This document shows, piece by piece, positions 1-9,618 of a stretch of DNA of 64,000 bases. Made by a program: the position numbers and the translations under genes. Source of the stretch: Daedaleopsis sinensis (lineage: Eukaryota > Basidiomycota > Agaricomycetes > Polyporales > Polyporaceae); NCBI GenBank assembly GCA_033807695.1, contig CM066307.1, positions 1,984,001 through 2,048,000 on the forward strand, in the 5' to 3' direction. Numbering within the stretch: position 1 is the stretch's first letter; the number at the start of each line of letters is the position of its first letter. Below the pieces are notes generated by a model. It did no database searches. It was not told the origin of the DNA and worked only from the letters and a program-made list of their open reading frames with translations.

Positions 1-221
1 TGCGTAATACCTCTGGTTTGACATCGTGGATCTGCACGCGATACGCGCAATGGCTTGTGGGCGAAGAGCGCGGGTGTACAGGAGTCTGTCGTTGTCGCCC
101 AACTGCACGGAGGGCACTTCGTGTTCTCGCCGTCATACGATGGTTCGCTCATAAATGGGATATCTGCGCACGGGCAGTTGGCTATGTCGTGGGGCCTTGC
201 GGATTGTCACCTCGCCACTAA
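1..221 (+). CDS. Atypical protein kinase, last exon only (copy 0, cut by window edge)
   Basis: Only the C-terminal module of a kinase-like protein is visible. It is read in one frame to a TAA at 219-221 and contains the signature TSWICTRYAQWLVGEE followed by GVCRCRPTARRAL and a W-D pair. The same module is the last exon of the three complete paralogues at 718, 2487 and 6118. The function of this tail is unknown, and in the paralogues it follows the kinase fold. The kinase part should lie to the left of the window, so intactness cannot be judged. The copy is clearly diverged from copies 1-3 (for example a PRH C-terminus instead of RRR). Confidence 0.6.
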   Translation, partial: RNTSGLTSWICTRYAQWLVGEERGCTGVCRCRPTARRALRVLAVIRWFAHKWDICARAVGYVVGPCGLSPRH

Positions 222-717
222 ACCTCAGTATGCCTCCTACTATCTTTCTATGGACTTGATTCGGAAAACGACTTGTACCTGATTTAAACATACTGAATGC
301 TAGTCATCCCATATCGGATAGTGATAGTACTTACTATCAATGCTTATCATGCTTCATGCTTCGTGTAGTGTTGTATTCAGCGATTTAGGCTAAAGGCCGT
401 CCACAGACCGGACCCTGACTAGCTCGATAACGTCATGGGCAAAGCCTGTCCAGGCGTACTAGGGGCCTTATGAGTATCATCTATAGGCTCGAGGTCAGTC
501 AAGTTGAAGAACGAAACGACATTAATCAAGTACTTACTGTACGTATGTACGTTGTGTCCAGTCGAGTGACGGCGGTTCACCTCAGATCGCTGCCAAATTG
601 AGCTGCACAATCGATCACGCTCCGGAAGGTTCCGGACGAGTTCGCACACTCCCTATTGCGGTTGGGGCCTGTTGGGGCAGTCGGCTTCCACCGCCACAAG
701 GCTCACCCTCCGGAACG
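222..717. other. Spacer between kinase copies 0 and 1
   Basis: No convincing gene was seen here. The stretch should hold the 3' end of copy 0 and the promoter and 5' UTR of copy 1. Small open frames on both strands carry no recognisable motif. Confidence 0.5.
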
Positions 718-1912
718 ATGAGTGGTGCAATCGGGGAAAGCACAGCTGATACTGAGGACCTATATCGGCTTCCTTCATGGATGGGAGAGAATCCAGCTGT
801 ACGACGCATCTCGGACGTAAATCCGCTGTTCAAAGCCCCTCCGTGGCTGGTCGAGCACCCAGCAATACGAGCCAAAGGTATCAGCGTCCTGTGCGCGATA
901 AAAGAGGTGCGCTCTACGCTGTCATTGTGACTTGCTCTTCAACTGACGCCACTCACAGGAGGTCGTTTTCGGTACGCAACAAGGACGGGACATAACTCCA
1001 TGGGTGATCAAGATCACCCCGCCTGGCTCACCAGAGATAGAGATCTACGAGCACCTTCTCAAGAGTGATCTCTCTTCACCTAACCATACTCTTCCCGCCG
1101 AAATCGTGCGCGATGAGCCCCCGCTTCTGATCATGCCAGGCTGTGATAAAACCTATATCGGACGCCACGGTGGTGCGTCTTTACTGCGCGAAGCGATCGA
1201 CGATTTCTATCACATTGTAGAGGTACAACTAGCTATTGTCGCACGGTGGTGTAAGAGCACATTCTTACTTTGATATTGATGCACGCAGGGCATGGAGTAT
1301 CTTCACAGGAACCATATTGCCCACATGGTATGGTCCATACGTATTGCTCACATGGGACTATCGCTAAAGATGCATTTGTGCTACCAGGATTTCAATCTCG
1401 CCAACACCGTCATAGCTACTAAACCTAAGGTCAATTACCACAAACACCTCGAATTGAACAAGATATATATCATCGACTTTGGCTTCTCCCGCCGCTTCGA
1501 ACTGGGTCCGCGCGCACAACCCCCGGTGGATCTAGGACACTTGAACCTTAGCATAAGCTACGGAGTGCCGCGCCTCGATCCCTACTCTTGGGATGTGTTG
1601 TGTATGGGGAAAGCACTCCTGTTCTTGTTGGACGTACGTCTCTCGTCCACGTTTAAGACGTCGATCAAGGAATACTCACACAGCTTGTAGATGCTTAATT
1701 ATTCTCCCGACAAGCCTCCATGGATCTGCACGCGCTATGCGCGATGGCTTATTGGCGAAGAGCGAGGTTGTCCTGGAGTGTGCCGTTGCCGCCCAACTGC
1801 ACGCAGAGCCCTCCAGGTCCTCGCCGTCATCAGATGGCTCGTTCATGGATGGGACAACTGCGCAAGAGCTTTTGGCTACGTCGTTGGGATTTGTGGCTTG
1901 CGTCGACGCTAA
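718..1912 (+). CDS. Atypical protein kinase (tandem copy 1)
   Basis: Five exons (718-906, 959-1222, 1289-1327, 1388-1633, 1691-1912) join in frame to about 319 residues. The N-terminus carries two short proline/tryptophan motifs (LPSWMGENP and APPWLVEHPAIR). The kinase core follows: a beta3 strand with lysine (WVIKI), an alpha-C glutamate region (EIEIYEHLL), a hinge-like DEPPLLIMPGC, a catalytic loop joined across an intron (AHM/DFNLANT) and a DFG motif (YIIDFGFSRRF). A large-lobe aspartate lies in YSWDVLCMGKAL. HRD is altered to HMD and the catalytic-loop lysine is replaced, so activity is uncertain. No clear glycine loop is visible. The last exon is the WICTRYARWL / CRCRP tail of unknown role. 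The ATG at 718 was chosen because copy 3 starts at the same place with the same MSGA. Substrate and pathway are unknown. Confidence 0.75.
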
Positions 1913-2486
1913 TACTCACGAGCGATCTCGAGTCCGCCATTTAGTCTAGTACTTCTCTTTGGATCTATCAGTGTAGTCCGCATGATCTTGCCATGCTCTA
2001 GATCCGTGCAAAAACACACTGCGTCGCGATATGGCTCTGGAGGTTCCAGACGCTGGATGATAGGTGTGTCTACATGTCATGTAACGTATATCGAGCAAGC
2101 TGAGCGCAGCCTATATTCCCCTGCCAGGGCTTCCTCCCGACCAACATGACCGCCACTTTGAATGTTGTGGTTTAGCAGTGCCAGTGCCGCGCCCACCGAC
2201 TATCAGAGACCACTGACTCCGGAGGTTCCTTACCCCCGGTAGCGTAGCGGCGATTCGTACGTATATTCTGTCAGTGAGTCCGAGTCTGGAATGGATCCAT
2301 ACCATCACGGCGCCTCCTCCCTGTGTGACAGTGTGTCACACGGTTGTTCTGTGCAGTGAGCGCTAGTAAACCTCATTCAACTTCCCAGCCGGAAAACCTC
2401 TCCTTCAGTCCACACGCACTTGTAGGTGTGCGTTCAGCAGCTAGCTACAGTCCTGATCTAGCACCACGGGTGGCGCACCCGGAAGC
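1913..2486. other. Spacer between kinase copies 1 and 2
   Basis: About 570 bases hold the 3' end of copy 1 and the presumed promoter of copy 2. No gene was recognised. Confidence 0.5.
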
Positions 2487-3690
2487 ATGACTGAGACTCA
2501 AGAAGATGACAGGTATAAGCGTCCTGAATGGATGAATGACATCGTTAGACATGGCCGAGCGGCCGCATTCCTCCGTCCACCACCATGGCTCATTGAACAT
2601 CCAGCAGTACGAGGCAGGGGCATAACCGAACTTCCACTCACGATGAAACCAGTTCGTGCTTCAATCATAGTCATGTTCTGGCCTGACAGCTCACTGATTC
2701 ATATACTGTTTCTTACGCTAGGCCGTCGTTTTCAGTACAAATCCCCATCCGGACAAGCCCTCATGGGTTATAAAGATCGTCCAGCCAGGCACACCCGAAG
2801 TGGAGATCTACGAGCATCTTCTCAAGAACGGGCTCTCCTCGCCGAACCATACTCTTCCGGTGGACATTGTGCACAACGAACCACCGCTTCTGATAATGCC
2901 AGGCTGTCAGATAACCGGCTGCACACGATTCACGAGATGGACGTTGCGCGAAGCTGTTGACGATTTCTACCAACTCGTAGAGGTACGTTTGACCATCAAT
3001 CAACGACAGCGACAGTATGCGGCTGACCTGGATATCCATGCGGCAGGGCGTCGAGTATCTTCATAGAAATAATGTCGCACATATGGTACGGACTCTCACC
3101 ATGGGTTACGCCACATAAAGCCATCGCTAAGAATGTCTTTGATGTCATTTATCAGGATCTCAATCTCGAAAACACGACCATTGCTACCGAGAATACGGTC
3201 AAGCACCAGAAGCAGCTCGAACTGAACAAAATATACATAATTGACTATGGCTTCTCCTGCCTGTTCGAGTTGGGTCCATGCGCGCAACCTCCGGTGGACC
3301 TCGAACACTTGGCCCTCAGCGAACAGCACGGTGTCACGCGCCTCGATGCCTACTCTTGGGATGTGTTGTGTTTGGGAGACACGCTTCTCCGCTTCGCGCA
3401 GGTATGTAGTTCCGCATTGATGCATATCAATGAAATACTGACACGACTCGCAGTTGATGTTCCCAAGCGTGGACGGGAAGCCCAAGTCCATCCCGTGGAT
3501 TTGCACACGCTATGCACGATGGCTGGTTGGCAAAGAAAAGGGCTGTGCGGGTGTGTGTCGTTGCCGTCCGACTGCACGGAGAGCACTTCAAGTGCTCGCC
3601 GTCATACGACGGTTCGTTCATGGATGGGATGCCTTCCAAAAGGCATTTGGCTATATGGTCGGCTTGTGTGGGTTGCGTCAAAGCCGATAG
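2487..3690 (+). CDS. Atypical protein kinase (tandem copy 2)
   Basis: Exons 2487-2651, 2722-2982, 3047-3085, 3156-3401 and 3454-3690 join in frame to about 315 residues. The exon plan is the same as in copies 1 and 3, and exons 3 and 4 have identical lengths. The core shows PSWVIKI (beta3 lysine), EVEIYEHLL, the loop AHM/DLNLENT and IIDYGFSCLF, where the DFG phenylalanine is tyrosine. It is the most diverged of the complete copies: the N-terminus (MTETQEDD), the region after MPGC and the C-terminal FQKAF segment differ. The catalytic-loop lysine is missing, as in the siblings. Exon 1 appears to use an unusual GTTCGT donor, shared with copy 3. It is followed at once by a direct repeat and a convergent SDR gene. 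Confidence 0.75.
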
Positions 3691-4041
3691 CTGTCAGTAA
3701 ATCCAACCGCAGTCTTCCTGTCTCCACGGCGTTCATCCTTTCGCCTGTCCTCGCTATGCGCTATTCGACAGTCAACCTTGCACTTCTATCGCGCGATCCA
3801 ATCTGGATATCCGAGTCGCCACAATATATTCCATCGTGATATACCCTCAGGCTCCAGTGTAACTTGCGTCAAAGTCCAGTAAATTCAACCGCGGTCTTCC
3901 CTGGCTTCCTGTCTCCACGGCGTTCATCCTTTCACTTGTCCTCGCTACGCGCTATTCGACAGTCGCCCTTGCACTTCTATCGCGCGATCTATTCTGTTGA
4001 TATCCGAATCGCCACGATGTATTCCGTTATGATTTACCCTC
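3675..4041. repeat. Direct repeat of about 175 bp, two units
   Basis: Two imperfect direct copies lie at about 3675-3849 and 3866-4041, offset by about 190 bases. Shared blocks include TCTCCACGGCGTTCATCC, GCTATTCGACAGTC and CTTGCACTTCTATCGCGCGA. The second copy runs up to the stop codon of the convergent SDR gene, and the first overlaps the last codons of kinase copy 2. The pair looks like a local duplication of the intergenic (3' UTR) sequence. Confidence 0.75.
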
Positions 4042-4043
4042 CA

Positions 4044-5325
4044 CTACTTCTTGAGATTCGCCTTCACTTCCGGCAGAATACTCTTGAAGAGATCCTCCGA
4101 AGTGTACCTTGGCTTCCACCCAATCGCCCTACTGCGGTCTGCACGACAGCGTGAGTTCGAGCCGTTGTACAAGCCCCTATACTCGCTCCCCCAGTACTTG
4201 ACGAGCTCCTCGACGCTGAACACAGTTGGTTCGGCCTCAGTGGTGATCCCGAGCGAGACGAGAGCCTCTCCGACGGCCTTGCTGAGCTGGTACCATGTAT
4301 GCTCGCCGTTCTCTCCGAAGTAGAAGCCCTCCCAACCGTGGCCGGTCTGATCCGGATTGTTGACGATCGAGTCGAAGAGCACGATGTAGAGATCAGCGAC
4401 TAGTGGGCGATGGCGTAGGTTAGTACACATATTAGCCTGAGAGCGCGGATACCACGCCGACTGTAAAGACTCACCATCGTCGATGTGCACGTCTGGCCAG
4501 ATCGCCTTCCCCTTACCGACCACTCCGGCCCGCTTCCTGTCGAGGGCGGCCCTGATGAGCTGGGGCACCTGCATGGAGTACGGGTTAGACACCCCAGCGT
4601 CGACGAGGGGGTGCGCGGCGATGCCGTAGACCGTTGAAGGCAGGACGATGTGGCTGCGCGCGTAGCCTTGGGTGTCCGCGTCCACGATGAGCAGGTCAAC
4701 GTTGCGGTGGAACGCGGTCTCAGGGATGGCCTTGATCTGCTCGACGTCTAGGTCGCTGTAGATCGTCTCGGTCGCGTACTCGCCCCGCGCGTCGTCCTTG
4801 AGTAGACCGGTACCGGACTGCAGGAGGTTATGAGGATCGGCGACAAGTACTCCAGATAAATCCTGACGTACAGTGTGGATGAGGATCGGGACATCGCCTA
4901 TCTTCGCGTGCCTGTCGTTCAGACCGCTGAGGAAGGCCTTCGCAAACGGCACGTCGTCAGATTCCGCCTGGAAAAGTGTCATGAATCAGTCGTGTGGAGC
5001 AGTAGAGGCTTGTCGTACTCACAAGCTGGAACACAACTTGCGATTGCATGGCGAGGTCGTGGATCTTGTCATACTCTTGGTGCGTGCCGACGACCACTTT
5101 GACAGCGAACTTTGACTTGAGGATGTCCGCCTTCTCGGCGTTGCGGACAAGTACGGTGATGTCGAACGTGTTTGCCTTGGGATGGTCAAGCAGTCTAGCG
5201 AGGACGGCGCCTCCAATATAGCCTGTAGACCACCCGGGATCAGCAAAAGACAGTAGCATAGTTCCGGGAGTGGTCTTACCGGTAGCACCGGTCAGGAAGA
5301 TAGACGTTCTGCCGCTCTCAGTCAT
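4044..5325 (-). CDS. Extended/atypical SDR, NAD(P)-binding (SDR1)
   Basis: Five exons (5325-5280, 5222-5023, 4967-4872, 4817-4475, 4399-4044) give about 346 residues in an unbroken frame. The N-terminus has the Rossmann dinucleotide motif split by intron 1 (FLTGATG then YIGGAVLARLL). It continues FDITVLVRNAEKA, as in extended or NmrA-like SDRs. Later landmarks are SGTGLLKDDARGEY, HIVLPSTVYGIA, AGVVGKGKAIWPDVHIDD, GHGWEGFYFGENGEHTWY and the C-terminal SNSRCRADRSRAIGWKP. The usual Tyr-X3-Lys dyad is not evident where expected, so it may be an atypical reductase or epimerase-like protein. The substrate is unknown. Six further copies or remnants lie between 11.8 and 36.9 kb, all on this strand. 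The start is fixed by MTESGRTSIFLTG, alignable with all paralogues. Confidence 0.85.
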
Positions 5326-6117
5326 GGCTTGCTATTCAGTGTTAGTGTCACAGTACTCGTTGGTGGGCGGACTTCAAGTCGGGTTGTTCTGTCCCTCAGG
5401 AGTTCGCTTTATAGAATCTCTTGAAGGCCTAAATCCGTATCTAGGACTCTCACCACCTCGATCTTCTTCGGAACCATACCCACATGATCCAGGTAGCTGA
5501 GTAAGTGCTTGGTAATCAGGGAAGATGCGTAGTGGGGCACTGTCTGCCTTGTTTCCCCGACTTACCGGACTACTAGTCGGCGATGAAGTCATTAACGCTG
5601 CAATGTATGTACTCACAGTCGATGGGACAGCTTATGAATGAAGATACATGACATACCGTCTTCGCGCCACGGCGCGAAAACTGGAGAGAGAACCTTGGTT
5701 TGGATTTAATGGCCGTGGCTTGATTGTGACCCGATGAAAGTATATCGCTAGCGTAGCCGTAAACAATGCCGACGTCCTCCAGAAAGTCATGAGGCTGAGT
5801 CTTATTAGAGTTATCCAACTTGCTGGCGATGTCGATGATGGTTGAAGCAGTGGTGAGAATCTGAGTCCGAGATCGAGGACCGTCTCGGATTGTTGTCCTT
5901 GACGAAGAGGTTCTCGGTGGTGGATCTCATGTTATGGAGGGCGTGCAATTGCACGTCCCCGAAAAGCTTTTGCGATCATCTCGAATATGGGTGCGAGAAG
6001 GCTTTACGCGTCTGGGTACGAAACCAGGTCCGCCGGGTTCGCACGGCTGCTTGTACTCGAGTGACAGCCCGGGCGCTTAGTACATCCTCCTTCCTCCTCC
6101 TCTTGTTGCTTCGAACG
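5326..6117. other. Spacer with a possible minus-strand gene remnant
   Basis: This stretch lies between SDR1 and kinase copy 3 and holds both promoters. On the - strand at about 5640-5900 a frame reads ASTIIDIASKLDNSNKT and then HDFLEDVGIVYGYASDILSS, which looks coding-like. It has no start or end that makes a gene and no family was recognised. It may be a remnant. Confidence 0.3.
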
Positions 6118-7315
6118 ATGAGTGGCGCAGTTGCAGCTCAGATCGACGACTGGTTCCGGCCTCCCTCATGGATGGGAGAAAACCCAGTTCCACGATGCGG
6201 CGCAGACATAAAAACGTGGTATAAGCCTCCTCCGTGGCTGCTTGAACACCCAGCAATACGAGCCAAGGGCATCAGCGATCTCCCGCGCACGATGAAACCG
6301 GTTCGTTCTGCTGCAATAATGACCTGCTCGCTTGCTAACCCATCCCATACTATAGCAGGTCGTCTTTGGTACCCATCGCGAACGCGATCTCCCTTCGTGG
6401 GTGATCAAAATCATCCCGCCTGGCTCTCCTGAAGTAGAGATCTACGAGCACCTCCTCCAGAACGATCTCTCTTCGCCTAACCATACTCTTCCGGTCGAAA
6501 TCGTGCGCGACGAGCCACCGCTTCTGATCATGCCTGGCTGCGATAGACTCGGTTATGGACTGTACCTTGGTGGTGGGTCTTTACTGCGCGAAGCGATCGA
6601 CGAGTTCTATCAGATTGTAGAGGTACGATTGGCTTTTGTCATATCATGACAGACTAAGAACACATTTTAACTTTGATACTCGTGCACCCAGGGCATGGAG
6701 TATCTTCATAGGCAGCATATCGCACATATGGTACGGTCCCTAAGCATGGCTCCAGTAGGACTATCGCTAAAGATTGGTGTATGTTGTCAGGATTTCGCTC
6801 TCGATAACGCCGTCATATCTACTAAGGCTACGGTCAGACATCACAAGCACCTCGAAGTGAACAAGATATATATAATCGACTTTGGGTTCTCCCGCCGCTT
6901 CGAACTGGGTCCGCGTGCACAACCCCCGGTGGATCTAGGACACTTAACCCAGAGCAGAACCCACGGTGTGCCGTGCCTCGATCCCTACTCTTGGGATGTG
7001 TTGTGTATGGGGAAAGCCCTCCTGTTCTTGTTGGAAGTTCGTATCACGTTAGTGTTCAAGACGTCGATGAAGGAATACTCACAAAGCTTGTAGATGTTCG
7101 AAGATTCTCCCGACAAGCATCCATGGATTTGCACGCGCTATGCGCGATGGCTCATTGGCAAAGAGCGAGGTTGTCCTGGAGTGTGCCGTTGCCGCCCAAC
7201 TGCACGTAGAGCACTCCAGGTCCTCGCCGTCATCAGATGGTTCGTTCATGGATGGGACAACTGCGCAAGAGCTTTTGACTTCGTCGTTGGGCTTTGTGGC
7301 TTGCGTCGACGCTAA
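6118..7315 (+). CDS. Atypical protein kinase (tandem copy 3)
   Basis: Exons 6118-6300, 6356-6622, 6692-6730, 6791-7036 and 7094-7315 give about 318 residues in frame. It is closest to copy 1 across exons 2-5. Motifs are LPSWVIKI, EVEIYEHLL, DEPPLLIMPGC, the catalytic loop AHM/DFALDNAV (HRD aspartate and asparagine kept, lysine lost), YIIDFGFSRRFELG and YSWDVLCMGKAL. The tail has WICTRYARWLIGKERG and CRCRPTARRAL. Two donors read GTTCGT (after exons 1 and 4) where copy 1 has GTGCGC and GTACGT, so splicing may be weaker. It is separated from copy 2 by the SDR1 gene. Intact as read. Confidence 0.75.
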
Positions 7316-7530
7316 TACTCACGAGCGATTTCAAGTCCGCCATTTAATTTAGTTGAATCTTTGGATGTATCCCTTGCGCTTACTCGGTCAGGAAAGAAGA
7401 AGGCATCAGACTTGCATTCGCGCACGTAGCAACGCGACACAAAAGACAGAGACAGCGCATCGATAGGCATGTGTACATACGAAGACGGAGAGAGCATGTA
7501 CCGGGTGTGCTGAAACGTCGAGGCTAAGAC

Positions 7531-9012
7531 CTAAGAGTTGGCGTCCTCGGCGGTCTTGACCCTCTTGCCCAGCCCGGACTTCTCGTAGACCATGTCGATC
7601 GTCTCCATCTGCGCGATGCTACTCTCGAAAGTGACCCAGTGTGCCGGCTCGCGCCCGCGCACCTTGTCCACGAACGCTTCGAGCTGGTACCTGCCGTCAT
7701 GTCAGTTCCATACCAGGAAGACCGACTGGAGACCGACGGCGACGTACCTGTACGTGCTCCACCACGTCTCGCCCCTCCCGCCCCACTGCGGCCCCCCAGA
7801 GTAGAACTTCTCCGTCGTCGTCTGCCTCGTGCGCTTGTCGTAGATGGTGATGTAGTGGTACAGGTGCGGCATCATGAAGCTGTTCAAGTTCGACGGTCGG
7901 AAGACGAGTTCACCAATACGAAAGCAGTGAATACGCACTTGTAGAAGTAAATAGTAGCGTGCTCCGTTTCGATCTCGATGCTCGGTGCTTCCCATGCCCG
8001 CGGGATGACTCCGAACAGGTTGGGACGCCACATGTCGCTGTAGATCCTGCTCTCGACCATCCGCCCGCCGACATCGTAGCGCAGAGTCGCCTCCATCGCG
8101 TCGTCGACGCGTCCGTCCTGCGGAGACGGCCGCGCCTTCGCCTCCGCGACTTCTCGTGGAGTATCGGCCCCCAGGAAGTACCGCGTCGAGGAGATGACGT
8201 AGGTCATGTCCATCAGCGAGCCGCCTGCAAGTGCGTAATGCCACCGGACGTCACTGCGCGGTATCGAGCCCTTCGGTGTGGTCATGGTCGCATATGTGCG
8301 TAGAATTGGGCCGTAATCGCCGCTGTCGATGAGCGCTTTGAGCGAATGGGCAGCAGGCTGGCATGGCGTGGGGTGGTCAGCGACATGGGAAGAGGACTGG
8401 AGGTAAGGCGCAGAGGCGCACGTGGAACTGCCAGTGAAAGGCTTCGACAAGGACGAGGTTCTTCTGTTTTGCGAAATCGACAAGAGATCGTGCCTCTTCA
8501 GCGTTCGCTGTGAAGGGCTTCTCTAATAGGACGTGTTTTCCAGCATTTAACGCTTTCTTCGCCCAGGCTACATATATCACGCATATAGTCATCATGGAGG
8601 CGCATATAGGAAGGAGGCACGCGACGTACTGCCGTGCATGCCATTCGGTACACTGATGTACACTGCATCGATACCGGGCTCTCTCAGCAGCTCGTCATAT
8701 GACCCATACGCCTTCGGAATGTCGTATTTCTCTGCATACTTCTGTGCTTGCTCCAGATTCCGCGAGGCCACGGCCGAGACGATGACGCCTCCGTGACTTT
8801 TTGCAGGATTGATGAGGGCTGCAGAATTGATGTTGGCGGTCGAGAGGATGCCTATCCGGAGTGCGTTCTCCTCCTTTCGGACCTCGTTCTGCGCGCTATA
8901 GAGATATTGGGTGAAGAATGTGGCGAGCTGGGTATGGGGGTGGTTAACAGACGATGAAGGACTCCGAGAATGCAAACGAGTTTGATGAACGTACCTGCAA
9001 TAGCATGGCCAT
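7531..9012 (-). CDS. Gfo/Idh/MocA oxidoreductase (dihydrodiol / D-xylose dehydrogenase-like)
   Basis: This is probably an NADP-dependent trans-1,2-dihydrobenzene-1,2-diol dehydrogenase or D-xylose 1-dehydrogenase homologue. Exon 1 is tiny (MAMLLQ, 9012-8995) and is followed by an intron and then QYLYSAQNEVRKEENALRIG. The Rossmann region is ALRIGILSTANINSAALI, followed by VSAVASRNLEQAQKYAEKY and GIDAVYISVPNGMHG. The family motif is HVLLEKPFTANAEEA (EKP). The C-terminal domain has LVEAFHWQFH, GGSLMDMTYVISSTRYFLG and HLYHYITIYDKRTRQTT. The protein ends near MVYEKSGLGKRV with a TAG at 7533-7531. Introns split the gene at about 8630-8570, 8430-8360, 7935-7880 and 7740-7690. The reading frame is continuous once they are removed. 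Substrate specificity cannot be read from the sequence. Confidence 0.85.
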
Positions 9013-9618
9013 GGTGAGAATGGATGTGGAGGAGAAGGTGCGTTGTGCACATTAACGGCACGTCGATGAGCTTATATTATAAGCAAAGCCCGCGAAGGGA
9101 AACGTGTCGAGAACATCGTCATAATGCCATTCGAACTGCGTCATCGTCTCTCGCCTTTTCCACTCACAAACTTATCGAGGGAAATCGCTCACCTACTCCA
9201 TGGCTAGTCACTGGGGCCAATTGTAGTTGGTGGTTAGGCTCAGTCCCTGAGCCATTCTAATGCACTTATAAGCTTTAAGGAATGGCATTGTGCCTGGCCT
9301 GTCGTAGCATGCGCTATGAGTACCGCACTAGAACATTTGCTTCCAACCTAAGAGACTTGAGGGCGCCATGTTGAGTAGAATATGGCAGTTGGGTGCGAGC
9401 GAGTGGGGGATGTGTTAATTATGGTGTGAATCATCATAGACCTCATCGTGGTGGTTCATTGAACGCAGCGGCGGGAATTGCCTTTCCCGGTAGGGCACCC
9501 GTGGGAGACCCGGAGTACCGGAAACGATGATGCCGGAGTCGGGCGTCCGCGCGGGTCCGCACTTGTTTCTGACGTTCACCTGCGACCGCCGACCACTTTA
9601 TATCACCAAACAGCGGCC
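9013..9618. other. Divergent intergenic region and left edge of tandem unit 1
   Basis: This is the shared upstream region of the dehydrogenase (-) and the first Pex26-like gene (+). The duplicated unit begins at about 9525 (CGATGATGCCGGAGTCGG), so most of this region is outside the repeat. Only about 94 bases before the ATG at 9619 are shared with the other copies. A TATA-like CTTTATATC lies about 20 bases before that ATG. No gene was seen. Confidence 0.55.

Noticed and set aside
9478..9618. Upstream in-frame extension of the first Pex26-like gene to 9478
   Set aside because: It begins with a non-ATG codon, lies partly outside the duplicated unit and is absent from the other copies. The ATG at 9619 is conserved in all three.
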